Below, one piece after another: positions 47,950 to 56,349 of a stretch of DNA of 64,000 nucleotides. A model generated the notes under the pieces. The model was not told the origin of the DNA, did not search any database, and saw nothing but the letters and a program-made list of their open reading frames with translations. Both the position numbers and the translations under genes were made by a program. Source of the stretch: Ancylomarina salipaludis (lineage in GTDB: Bacteria > Bacteroidota > Bacteroidia > Bacteroidales > Marinifilaceae); contig NZ_SAXA01000001.1 in the NCBI RefSeq assembly GCF_004122035.1, forward strand, positions 482,998 to 546,997, given 5' to 3'. Every line of letters begins with the position of its first letter. The first letter of the stretch is position 1.

Positions 47950-48464
47950 AAAATATTGTATTTAAATATTTCAATCAGCTATATATTCTGTTTGAAATAA
48001 AGTTGTAAAAAAGTCGAACTCATAATTTCCAAAGAAATCATTCATACAAAAATAATTAAAATCAGATAAAGCTACTCATTATATCGTTAAATACTTATAA
48101 ATGATTAGGCATTGCAATTTATAAAATTTCTTAAATGTAAAATCTCATTCAAATTAAATTTATCATATACTATTAAATTTTAATCCATAAATTGACAGTA
48201 AGATTAAAATTGATTCTTAAGTTGAATTTTCTAATTTTACTTTCTGTACCTATACATATTAAATATTCAGATTTCATATATAATATTACTCATTCTGATT
48301 GGGTTAAGTCCCGGACTGTTTGGAGGTCGTTCGGGTCGTTGGTATCAATCCAGCTTCCTGCAAAAACACTGAAAAAGAGGTTTGGATTTTTCATCCTTTT
48401 TGTCACAATTTAAAATGATTGCCGGCAAATAAAAAATGAAGACTAATAATTTAGAAAGAAACTC
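47950..48464. other. 515-base non-coding spacer with a GC-rich island
   Basis: Mostly very AT-rich, except for about 60 bases (48300-48360) that look over 50% GC and contain short complementary segments (for example GTTGG with CCAGC near 48336-48354). A weak open frame (48192-48413) crosses it but has no recognisable motif, so I do not call it a gene. No promoter box was found for the peptidase gene to the right. Confidence 0.45.
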
Positions 48465-49652
48465 ATGGAACAAATCATCAATAAAATAAAAGAACTTAGT
48501 CATAGTTATCTTGAAGAGATTAAGGACATCAGAGCTCATCTGCACCAATACCCTGAACTTTCATTTGAAGAATTCAAAACATCAGCATTTATTCAAGAAA
48601 AACTTGATGAATATGGAATTTCCTATAAATCTGGCTTTGTAAAAACAGGTATTGTTGGGACTATTGAAGGGAAGAATCCGAATAAAAAAGTATTGGCCCT
48701 TCGAGCAGATATGGATGCCTTACCTGTCACAGAAAATGATTCTCACTCAATTTGCTCAAAAAATACTGGCGTGATGCATGCCTGTGGTCATGACATGCAC
48801 ATGGCGAGCCTGCTTGGAACAGCAAAAATTCTTCAGGAACTAAAAAATGAGTGGGAAGGTACCGTCTTAATCATTTTCCAGCCCGGCGAAGAATTGCTTC
48901 CTGGCGGCGCTAGAATGATGATGGAAGAAGGAGCGCTTACCCCCCAACCCGATTTAATTATGGCTCAACATGTCTTACCCGATATGGAGTCAGGACATGT
49001 CGGATTCCGCGAAGGAATGTATATGGCTTCGGGGGATGAAATTTATTTGAAAATTAAAGGTAAAGGCGGACATGGCGCTATGCCTCACCGCTGTGATGAT
49101 ACTGTTTTAATTGCATCTCACATAGTGGTTGCCCTACAACAAATTGTTAGCAGACGTGCTGACATACGAATACCCACTGTCCTTTCATTTGGCCGAATGA
49201 TAGCCGAAGGTGCAACCAATATTATTCCGCAAGAGGTTAATATTGCAGGTACTTTCAGAACAATGGATGAAAAATGGCGTGCGGAAGCCAAACGCCTAAT
49301 TACAGAAATAGCGCAAAATACAGCAAAAGGAATGGGAGCCGTATGCGAAGTAGACATCAAGCATGGTTACCCCTATTTGGTAAATCACATCGGTCATACC
49401 CGATCAGCAAAAAGTGCGGCCACAGCCTATTTAACTTCTGAAAAGGTTGAAGATATGGATATCAGAATGACTACCGAAGATTTTGGATTTTATTCCCAAA
49501 AGTATCCAGCATGTTTTTATCGATTTGGTGTAAAGAAAGACAAATCAGGAGGTCTGCATACCTCTAATTTCGAAGCTGAAGATCAAAGTTTAGAAACATC
49601 AATGGGAACAATGGCTTATTTAGCAATGGATTTCTTAAATAAATCAGAATAA
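48465..49652 (+). CDS. M20-family amidohydrolase (N-acyl-amino-acid/hippurate hydrolase type)
   Basis: A 395-aa di-metal M20D peptidase. Metal ligands are visible: the HACGHDMHMA motif (about 104-113), EE in FQPGEELLPGG, and the late His in GGLHTSNFEAED. A lid domain with KIKGKGGHGAMP lies between. Members hydrolyse N-acyl amino acids, hippurate or indole conjugates; the substrate here is unknown. The enzyme lacks a signal peptide and is cytosolic. Confidence 0.92.
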   Translation: MEQIINKIKELSHSYLEEIKDIRAHLHQYPELSFEEFKTSAFIQEKLDEYGISYKSGFVKTGIVGTIEGKNPNKKVLALRADMDALPVTENDSHSICSKNTGVMHACGHDMHMASLLGTAKILQELKNEWEGTVLIIFQPGEELLPGGARMMMEEGALTPQPDLIMAQHVLPDMESGHVGFREGMYMASGDEIYLKIKGKGGHGAMPHRCDDTVLIASHIVVALQQIVSRRADIRIPTVLSFGRMIAEGATNIIPQEVNIAGTFRTMDEKWRAEAKRLITEIAQNTAKGMGAVCEVDIKHGYPYLVNHIGHTRSAKSAATAYLTSEKVEDMDIRMTTEDFGFYSQKYPACFYRFGVKKDKSGGLHTSNFEAEDQSLETSMGTMAYLAMDFLNKSE

Positions 49653-49809
49653 GATTATTGTAAAGAATCTTATCTTTCAAGACTCAAAAGTCTTTATTTA
49701 CTGGCTATTAAGGCAAAGCATCAAATAACAAGGCTTTGGTTCACTATTTAATCTCTTTTAAAATAAAGGAATTCTAGTCAATTTTCTTTTTGAGTTTAAA
49801 ATATGATAT

Positions 49810-49817
49810 TACATTTG
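49810..49817 (+). promoter_or_regulatory. -7 promoter box for the ferredoxin gene
   Basis: TACATTTG matches TAnnTTTG, 31 bases before the ATG, with TTTTTG about 17 bases upstream. Confidence 0.55.
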
Positions 49818-49848
49818 CAATAGTATTAACACTAAAAAATAAAACACA

Positions 49849-50019
49849 ATGGCTTACGTAATTAACGACGATTGTATTTCTTGCGGTTCTTGCGAAGGAG
49901 AATGTCCAGTTGAAGCAATCTCTATGGGAGATGAACGTTATGTTATCGATGCAGATTTATGTACTGACTGTGGTACTTGCGTTGATGCTTGTCCTGTAGA
50001 AGCTATTCATCCTGAATAA
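49849..50019 (+). CDS. 2[4Fe-4S] ferredoxin
   Basis: A 56-aa clostridial-type ferredoxin, an electron carrier for low-potential reactions. Both CxxCxxCxxxCP clusters are complete: Cys9, 12, 15 and 19 (CISCGSCEGECP), and Cys38, 41, 44 and 48 (CTDCGTCVDACP). The two halves are duplicates, each ending in PVEAI. It is monocistronic with a promoter box and a strong terminator, suggesting substantial expression. It points to an anaerobic or facultatively anaerobic lifestyle. Confidence 0.96.
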   Translation: MAYVINDDCISCGSCEGECPVEAISMGDERYVIDADLCTDCGTCVDACPVEAIHPE

Positions 50020-50040
50020 CCGTATCGTTACAGATATTAA

Positions 50041-50072
50041 AAAAACCGATGATCAGATCATCGGTTTTTTTT
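50041..50072 (+). terminator. Terminator of the ferredoxin gene
   Basis: Perfect 13-bp stem (50041-50053 with 50057-50069), 3-base loop, with an eight-T run ending the arm. It may also help terminate the minus-strand murF-alr gene. Confidence 0.92.
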
Positions 50073-50096
50073 GTACCTATATTTTCATATATCTTC

Positions 50097-52565
50097 TTAC
50101 TCTTGAAAATAGATGCGTTTAACCCGACGGGATACTGTTGTGAGTATTTCATAAGGAATTGTACCTAACTGCTCTGCCATTTGACTCAACGAATAGTCAT
50201 CACCAAAAATCGTAACCGTATCACCTTCCTTTGCTTCAATATCGGTTAAATCTATTATACACATATCCATACAGATATTTCCAACAACAGCTGCCATTTT
50301 TCCATTCACCAACACTTGCCCTACTCCATTGCTCAGCTTTCGATTGAACCCGTCAGCATAACCAATTGGAATAATACCGATACGGCTTTTTTTGTTCAGT
50401 TTTCCTTTACGACTATAGCCAACTGTTTGGCCTTTGTCAACCCATTTTATTTGTGAAATTGTCGTTTTCAGACTACTAACATTCATCAACTTATTCTGAT
50501 TGGTCGCACTAACACCATAAAGGCCAATACCTAAACGAACCATCTCAAACTGAGCTTGTGGAAATCGCTCGATTCCGGATGTATTCAGAATATGTCTGTC
50601 AATCTGATATGGGAATACAGCACGAATCTTATTAGTCCAGATTTCGAATTTCTTAATTTGAGATTCGGTATAATCATCGTGAACTTCTTCATCCGAACCT
50701 GCCAAATGAGAGAATACTGATCGAATATAAAAATGAGGATTATCTTTTAAATAACTGATTAATTCATCCAGTTCTGAATCGGTAAATCCCATACGATACA
50801 TGCCTGTATCCAATTTCAAATGGATAGGATAATTCTTCATCCCGGATTTCTTAATAACAGCTTCAAAATTTTTTAATACACTTAAACTGTATATTTCTGG
50901 TTCCAAATTATAATCAATCATGGTTTCGAAGCTATGCAACTCCGGATTCATGACAACAATTGGCGTGCTGATTCCTTCAGTTCTCAATTCAACACCTTCA
51001 TCCGCTATGGCAACGGCTAAATAATCTACCCGGTGGTATTGAAGAAGATTCGCAATCTCACTTGATCCGCTTCCATAAGAAAAGGCTTTTACCATAACCA
51101 TCAACTTGGTTTTGGCATCCAATAAAGACCTAAAATAATTTAAATTGTGTACCATCGCCGTTAAATTAACCTCGAGTATGGTACGATGTGCTTTATACTG
51201 AAGAGCACTTGAAATTCGTTCGAAACGAAAATTTCTTGCTCCCCGAATTAATATAATTTCGTTTTTAAAAACTTTTGTATCTATTGTTTTGAGAAAGGTC
51301 TCCGTATTGGAATAAAAATACGACTCACACTTAAAAAGATCTGACTGTGACGAAATATGATCGCCAATTCCGACAAGCTTTTCAATTTTATTTAAATCAA
51401 TCAGTTCGGCAATTTGGGTATATAATTTTTCTTTATTGAGCCCTGTTTGAAGGATATCCGAAAGAATCAGTGTTTTCTTTCTCCCTTGTGCGTATTGATT
51501 CAGCATATCAAGGGTTATCGATAAAGAACCTAAATCAGAATTATAAAAATCGTTTATCAACAAACAATTGTTCTGCCCTTCCTTTAGTTCCATTCGCATA
51601 GCAACAGCCTGCAAATCGAGAAACCCTTTACGAATATTATCATCCGACAAACCTAAATGCAAAAATGTCAACCAGCAATGCATGGCATTTTCAATGGATG
51701 CTGCATCCGAAAAAGGAAGCCTTATCGTTTTCTCGTCCCCCTTATAAAGGGCTATTATTTGTGTATATCTATCAATATGTTCTTCTGAAAGTATCTGTAA
51801 GCTTGCTTCTTTAGTTTTAGACCAACTTAACAACTCGGTGTCTTCTTCGTAGTGAACAACCATTTCCTGATCGACCAATGCATTATCGCTGCAATAGACA
51901 ATCCAATCACAAGATTTAAAAAGTTTTAATTTCTCAAGAAGTAATGATCCGGAATCCTTAAAATTCTCTTGATGAGCCGAACCTAAATGCGTAAAAATTC
52001 CACCTGTTGGCTGAATAATTGCTTGTAAATTTTCCATTTCTGAAGGCTGAGAGATTCCCGCTTCAAAAATGCCCAGTTCGTCTTCTTTCTCCATTTGCCA
52101 AACCGACATGGGAACCCCCACCTGAGAGTTATATGATTTTGGACTCCTGACAATTCGAAAATAGGGGTTTAAAATCTGATACAGCCACTCTTTTACAATC
52201 GTTTTGCCATTACTCCCTGTGATGGCTACAACCGGATATGAGAAATTTTTTCGATGATATGAGCTAAGTTGTTGAAGAGCTTTTAATGTGTTTTTAACAA
52301 TTATAAAATTGCAATCTTCAAAATGATCTTTTACAATGGGTTTCCTGACAACAAATGCTCTCACTCCCTTATCATACAAATCCTGAATGTAATCATGACC
52401 ATTGTGTCTGTCACCTTCCAAAGCAAAAAACAGGGTTCTCGATGCCAAAACTAAAGTCCGACTGTCTATAGATAAACGATCGACTTCAAAATCATCTTTA
52501 CCAACCAAATTCCCCTCAATAATTTGAGCGATTTGATTCAACTGATATGTTTTGGATGAACTCAA
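50097..52565 (-). CDS. murF-alr: Bifunctional MurF-alanine racemase fusion
   Basis: Two cell-wall enzymes in one 822-aa chain. The N-terminal half (about 1-450) is UDP-MurNAc-tripeptide:D-Ala-D-Ala ligase, with GSNGKTIVKEWL (P-loop) and a HLGSAHQENFKD segment. The C-terminal half (about 455-822) is alanine racemase, with the PLP lysine in MVKAFSYGSG and the catalytic tyrosine in VGYSRKGKL. The fusion supplies D-alanine and uses its dipeptide product, and it is a known Bacteroidota arrangement. D-Ala-D-Ala ligase (ddl) is not adjacent. The gene lies 43 bases after tdk. Confidence 0.95.
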   Translation of the reverse strand: MSSSKTYQLNQIAQIIEGNLVGKDDFEVDRLSIDSRTLVLASRTLFFALEGDRHNGHDYIQDLYDKGVRAFVVRKPIVKDHFEDCNFIIVKNTLKALQQLSSYHRKNFSYPVVAITGSNGKTIVKEWLYQILNPYFRIVRSPKSYNSQVGVPMSVWQMEKEDELGIFEAGISQPSEMENLQAIIQPTGGIFTHLGSAHQENFKDSGSLLLEKLKLFKSCDWIVYCSDNALVDQEMVVHYEEDTELLSWSKTKEASLQILSEEHIDRYTQIIALYKGDEKTIRLPFSDAASIENAMHCWLTFLHLGLSDDNIRKGFLDLQAVAMRMELKEGQNNCLLINDFYNSDLGSLSITLDMLNQYAQGRKKTLILSDILQTGLNKEKLYTQIAELIDLNKIEKLVGIGDHISSQSDLFKCESYFYSNTETFLKTIDTKVFKNEIILIRGARNFRFERISSALQYKAHRTILEVNLTAMVHNLNYFRSLLDAKTKLMVMVKAFSYGSGSSEIANLLQYHRVDYLAVAIADEGVELRTEGISTPIVVMNPELHSFETMIDYNLEPEIYSLSVLKNFEAVIKKSGMKNYPIHLKLDTGMYRMGFTDSELDELISYLKDNPHFYIRSVFSHLAGSDEEVHDDYTESQIKKFEIWTNKIRAVFPYQIDRHILNTSGIERFPQAQFEMVRLGIGLYGVSATNQNKLMNVSSLKTTISQIKWVDKGQTVGYSRKGKLNKKSRIGIIPIGYADGFNRKLSNGVGQVLVNGKMAAVVGNICMDMCIIDLTDIEAKEGDTVTIFGDDYSLSQMAEQLGTIPYEILTTVSRRVKRIYFQE

Positions 52566-52608
52566 AATCGGATATTAAATAAATGGAACTAAACTGTAAT
52601 ATAAGAAT

Positions 52609-53187
52609 TTAATTGCTTTTAGCTTTACGATAACAAACCCGGCATAAGGGTTCATAAGCGTCTTTTTCACCCAAAAGAACCAGTTTTTCTGTATCTGAAA
52701 GACGGTGTGAATATTGAGCCAGATTACCACATTGCATACACACAGCATGCACTTTGGTTACATATTCCGCTGTTGCCATTAAGCCAGGGATAGGTCCAAA
52801 GGGCTTGCCCTGAAAATCCATATCCAAGCCTGCTACTATGACACGAATCCCCTGATTCGCAAGTTCATTACAAACTTCAGCGAGACCATCGTCAAAGAAT
52901 TGTGCCTCATCAATGCCAACAACATCAACATCACTCGACAATAGTAAAATATTTGCAGCAGTTTCGACAGGCGTTGAACGAATGGCATTGGAATTATGTG
53001 ACACAACCTCATCCTCAGAATAACGTGTATCTACTTTAGGTTTAAAAATTTCAACCTTTTGTCTGGCAATTTTTGCTCGGTTCAAACGTCGGATTAACTC
53101 CTCTGTTTTTCCGGAAAACATTGAACCTGCAACAACTTCAATCCATCCTCGACTTCCTGCACTACTAATATCGTTTTCAAGAAACAT
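52609..53187 (-). CDS. tdk: Thymidine kinase (type II)
   Basis: Phosphorylates thymidine to dTMP. The 192-aa protein has P-loop [10 protein letters not shown] (about 22-31), the DEAQFF Walker B, the YSHRLS lasso region, and a zinc-binding C-terminus with CMQCGN and CRVCYRK. Length is normal. It is probably co-transcribed with murF-alr downstream. Confidence 0.96.
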   Translation of the reverse strand: MFLENDISSAGSRGWIEVVAGSMFSGKTEELIRRLNRAKIARQKVEIFKPKVDTRYSEDEVVSHNSNAIRSTPVETAANILLLSSDVDVVGIDEAQFFDDGLAEVCNELANQGIRVIVAGLDMDFQGKPFGPIPGLMATAEYVTKVHAVCMQCGNLAQYSHRLSDTEKLVLLGEKDAYEPLCRVCYRKAKSN

Positions 53188-53220
53188 ATTTATTTTCTTT
53201 AATCATTTTACATCGTCACA

Positions 53221-53228
53221 CAAAAATA
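53221..53228 (-). promoter_or_regulatory. -7 promoter box for tdk/murF-alr
   Basis: Minus-strand TATTTTTG (53228 to 53221) matches TAnnTTTG, 34 bases before the tdk ATG. The -33 region is unclear. Confidence 0.4.
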
Positions 53229-53520
53229 AGAAAAGCTCTAAATTTATTTAGTAATTTGCGATATATTATCACAAAACACTACCAAGCTGTTAATCAGCGA
53301 ATTTGACAATTCTATTGATTCGAGCAGCTTGTGGTCAAACAAATAAAGCTTGCCTATTTACAAGCTTTTACAGATCCTTTGAAATAGATATTTCAGGTTT
53401 TATATCTTATTTTGAAAGAATACGTATTAATCATTTTTATTAATAAACAGGCTTATTTTCATTTCTAATCTTTCAAGCTGACTGCCATTAAAAATCATCT
53501 TGAAACAACACAAAGATTCA
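53229..53520. other. Spacer between divergent tdk and the 222-aa protein gene
   Basis: Non-coding and AT-rich. A perfect 8-bp inverted repeat (53345-53352 with 53361-53368, 8-base loop) may be an operator or a structured leader. I found no consensus promoter for the rightward gene. Confidence 0.4.
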
Positions 53521-54189
53521 ATGAACAATAAATTAATCATACAACTTATTAAAAATAATATTGAGGAAATCCAAAACTTAATCAACCATTTTCAGCATGA
53601 AGAAAATGACTTAAAAGATGGCTTTCCTTTATTGGAATCCCGTCTATTAAGTTTGAATAATGATATTAACATCCTCAAATTAAATATCAATAATCATTCG
53701 ACCCCGAATCCTGATACGATCAGCGAAGAAGCCATTTCAACAGATGAACTTCAAACTATTCTCAAAGAAGACAATTTAATTAATGAAGAATCTAATGATC
53801 AAATCAACGAAAAAGATATAGCTACAATCTCTTCAACTCCGGGTCAAAAAGAAATGGAAATCTTGGCTCCTATTGAAGAAAAATTTGAAATAAATGTTTC
53901 AACCCTAAATGACAAACTTCAGGCTGAAAGAGGTGGGAATCTGCAAGAAAAAATCCAGAGATCTAAATTAGTTGATATTCAAACTGCGATTGGAATTAAC
54001 GATCAGTTTTTGTTTATACGTGAACTTTTTAACAACAAGCCTGAAGACTACAAATCAGCAATCCAATATATTAATAATCAAGCTGACTACGATAAAATCG
54101 TCACACATTTTAATCAAACTAGGAAATGGGATAAAGATGACAACAGCGTTATTCAATTCTTTGATCTCATCAAAAGAAAGTTTGAATAA
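53521..54189 (+). CDS. Cytosolic protein of unknown function with a conserved Bacteroidota C-terminal domain
   Basis: A 222-aa acidic protein. The N-terminal ~60 residues are helical; the middle (about 65-135) is low-complexity and rich in Glu, Asn and Ser, so probably a linker. The C-terminal ~75 residues contain the stretch DIQTAIGINDQFLFIRELF and a WDKDD...FFDLIKRKF end. I believe this domain recurs in Bacteroidota proteins, but its role is not known to me. The start at 53521 (ATG) is preferred over a TTG at 53500. It lies upstream of rsmI. Confidence 0.65.
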   Translation: MNNKLIIQLIKNNIEEIQNLINHFQHEENDLKDGFPLLESRLLSLNNDINILKLNINNHSTPNPDTISEEAISTDELQTILKEDNLINEESNDQINEKDIATISSTPGQKEMEILAPIEEKFEINVSTLNDKLQAERGGNLQEKIQRSKLVDIQTAIGINDQFLFIRELFNNKPEDYKSAIQYINNQADYDKIVTHFNQTRKWDKDDNSVIQFFDLIKRKFE

Positions 54190-54238
54190 ATTTGACTCGG
54201 AAATATCATTTTTACAGCAGTAATCATCACATTCTCCT

Positions 54239-54246
54239 TATCTTTG
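54239..54246 (+). promoter_or_regulatory. -7 promoter box for rsmI
   Basis: TATCTTTG matches TAnnTTTG, 32 bases before the ATG. No TTG at -33. Confidence 0.45.
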
Positions 54247-54277
54247 ACCGATAATTAAAAATCGCAAAACGTCTTTC

Positions 54278-54991
54278 ATGTCGAAACTATTTTTAGTCCC
54301 AACACCAATTGGCAACCTCGAAGATATTACCATTCGAGCCATTAATGTTTTAAAATCGGTTGATGTTATTCTTGCCGAAGATACGCGTACTTCAGGTTTT
54401 TTACTGAAACGATATGAAATTAGCAAACCCTTAATTTCTCATCATAAATTTAACGAGCATAAGAGTTCTCAACAAATTGTTGATCGCATAAAAGCCGGAC
54501 AAACCATAGCTTTAATATCGGATGCCGGAACCCCGGCAATTTCAGATCCCGGATACTTTCTTGTTAAGCACTGTTTAGATAGTGATATCGAAGTAGAATG
54601 TCTGCCTGGTGCCACCGCTTTTGTGCCTGCATTGGTAAACTCCGGACTCCCCAACGAACGTTTCTGTTTCGAAGGGTTTTTACCTCAAAAAAAAGGGCGC
54701 CAAAACAAGCTGAACGAACTGGCTGAAGAACAAAGAACCATGATTTTTTACGAATCGCCACACCGACTGGTAAAAACCTTAACCCAATTTGCTGAAATTT
54801 TTGGTGAAGACCGGAAAGCATCTGTCTCACGTGAAATTACCAAACTACACGAAGAAAATGCAAGAGGCACATTGTCCGAACTTATTGCTCATTTTTCAGC
54901 AAAAACTGTAAAAGGTGAGATTGTAATTGTTATTGGAGGAAAAACTCTCGAGAAAAAGAAAAAAGAATATATCAAAAAAGACCGAATTTAA
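54278..54991 (+). CDS. rsmI: 16S rRNA (cytidine(1402)-2'-O)-methyltransferase
   Basis: SAM-dependent ribose methyltransferase acting at C1402 in the ribosomal P-site. The 237-aa protein has the tetrapyrrole-methylase fold with PTPIGNLEDITIRA (about 8-21), LAEDTRTSGFLL, SDAGTPAISDPG and LPGATAFVPALV, all diagnostic. It ends in a lysine-rich tail and is slightly shorter than E. coli RsmI. It is convergent with the PorP-like gene. Confidence 0.95.
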   Translation: MSKLFLVPTPIGNLEDITIRAINVLKSVDVILAEDTRTSGFLLKRYEISKPLISHHKFNEHKSSQQIVDRIKAGQTIALISDAGTPAISDPGYFLVKHCLDSDIEVECLPGATAFVPALVNSGLPNERFCFEGFLPQKKGRQNKLNELAEEQRTMIFYESPHRLVKTLTQFAEIFGEDRKASVSREITKLHEENARGTLSELIAHFSAKTVKGEIVIVIGGKTLEKKKKEYIKKDRI

Positions 54992-55046
54992 ACTGACAAG
55001 CATTTCCCCTTTTCTAACAGAACAGGTTTTTTTTTTATTCTAATGA

Positions 55047-56108
55047 TTAATCCTCATTGGTAAACTTAGGACATGAAATAGCCTTGTCACCTAACTTCTT
55101 AGCTTTTCGTTTTCTAACTAATCGCGTCACGCTTCTTGGATTGGAATAATTATAATTATAATTTAAAGATATCTCTACCCCCCCCTTATTAGCTGAAGTT
55201 AACTGTAAAGCTGACACATCTATATCGTAAGAAATCAGGAATTTAAATCTATTTTTCTGAAAGCCAATAGTTGGAATAATATCTTCTTTATTTCGATACC
55301 AGACACCATAATGCAAAATAATGCCTTTATCGCCTGTAGCCATTATAAAATTAGCCCCAATTACAACTTCAGATGTTAAGTACTCATTCTTATACATAAA
55401 CTCAGGCCTGATATATAATCGAGAACTTAATTTGGTTTCGATTCCTCCATGAAAATTATAACTCCGTTTCAAGTTATTGGTAATTTCATAAAATGATTCA
55501 TTTGGCTGATTAAGATGAGAGGCCGACATTCCCCAAAAGTATCGGGTTCTGCCCTTAAAATAAGTAAATGCAACACCCAAAGAAAAATCAAGATAAAACA
55601 AGGATTGTGTCTTGGGTAACTCCTCGGTAGGTTTGCCTTGGCTAAAAATAGTTCCGTCCCATTGATCTCCAAAGATAAGTTTATTGTAATCAACCGACTT
55701 ATTAACCAATTCAATACCTAATCCCCCGTGAATGAACAAGGTATTAGCCCTATTTAGACTTTTATTGAGTGAGCTGGTTAACATTAATTGGTTGGTTTTC
55801 AAACCCCCTTTACCCGCCTTATCAGTGAAAAAGACGCCACCAATACCTAACCATGAAGCTCCAAAATATGGAAAAGACATTTTTCCATCAATAAAAGCCG
55901 ATTCGGAAACAAAAGGTGTAGTTACAGAATTCCATTGATTTCTATAGTTGACTCCCGTTCTTATATTGTAATCAGAGTTCCCTGTTAGGGCGGGATTTAA
56001 ATACACAGGCATCGAGTAGAACTGAGAAGAATAGACCTGCTGTGCAGAAACATGCTTCAATCCTAAAAAGATAATAAATACAATAAATAGTATTTTATAT
56101 TTATTCAT
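55047..56108 (-). CDS. PorP/SprF family type IX secretion membrane protein
   Basis: A 353-aa protein with a signal peptide (about 1-22, ending VSAQ) and the PorP/SprF start pattern QVYSSQFYSMPVYLNPALTG. Alternating amphipathic strands follow, as expected for an outer-membrane beta-barrel (14 or so strands). In Flavobacterium johnsoniae SprF is needed to export or attach the adhesin SprB, which carries a type B sorting domain. Here the gene is the last of the minus-strand surface locus and has its own promoter box and an upstream hairpin. Confidence 0.9.
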   Translation of the reverse strand: MNKYKILFIVFIIFLGLKHVSAQQVYSSQFYSMPVYLNPALTGNSDYNIRTGVNYRNQWNSVTTPFVSESAFIDGKMSFPYFGASWLGIGGVFFTDKAGKGGLKTNQLMLTSSLNKSLNRANTLFIHGGLGIELVNKSVDYNKLIFGDQWDGTIFSQGKPTEELPKTQSLFYLDFSLGVAFTYFKGRTRYFWGMSASHLNQPNESFYEITNNLKRSYNFHGGIETKLSSRLYIRPEFMYKNEYLTSEVVIGANFIMATGDKGIILHYGVWYRNKEDIIPTIGFQKNRFKFLISYDIDVSALQLTSANKGGVEISLNYNYNYSNPRSVTRLVRKRKAKKLGDKAISCPKFTNED

Positions 56109-56173
56109 ACTCGAACAATAGTATAGCCTACAGACATTAAATTCAGTTGACTCAATTATAAAACCAGCCGTAT

Positions 56174-56181
56174 CAAACTTA
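56174..56181 (-). promoter_or_regulatory. -7 promoter box for the PorP/SprF-like gene
   Basis: Minus-strand TAAGTTTG (56181 to 56174) matches TAnnTTTG, 66 bases before the ATG and just downstream of the hairpin at 56191-56215. Confidence 0.4.
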
Positions 56182-56190
56182 TCAAAATAA

Positions 56191-56215
56191 AGGGGTAATA
56201 AAGTTTATTACCCCT
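56191..56215 (-). terminator. Hairpin between the sorting-domain protein gene and the PorP-like gene
   Basis: 12-base arms (56191-56202 with 56204-56215) form a near-palindrome, followed on the minus strand by TTATTTTG. It may reduce read-through into the PorP-like gene. Confidence 0.65.
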
Positions 56216-56349
56216 AAAAACATAGTGCGTTAAATTACAAATATTTTTTAACCGAAGCTTAAACTTTCTCTAACTATTCATTACATAGAATTTATGTTCT
56301 ATCAAAAATGAAATTTCATGAACATTAAAAATGAACCATTCGTCATCGT

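Noticed and set aside
48300..48380. Possible tRNA or tRNA fragment
   Set aside because: A T-arm-like stem can be drawn, but the loop is not TTCRANY-like and no matching 5' acceptor strand exists upstream.
48192..48413. 73-aa open frame in the DUF1573-M20 spacer
   Set aside because: No promoter box, no recognisable motif and a composition that changes abruptly at the GC-rich island; more likely a chance frame.
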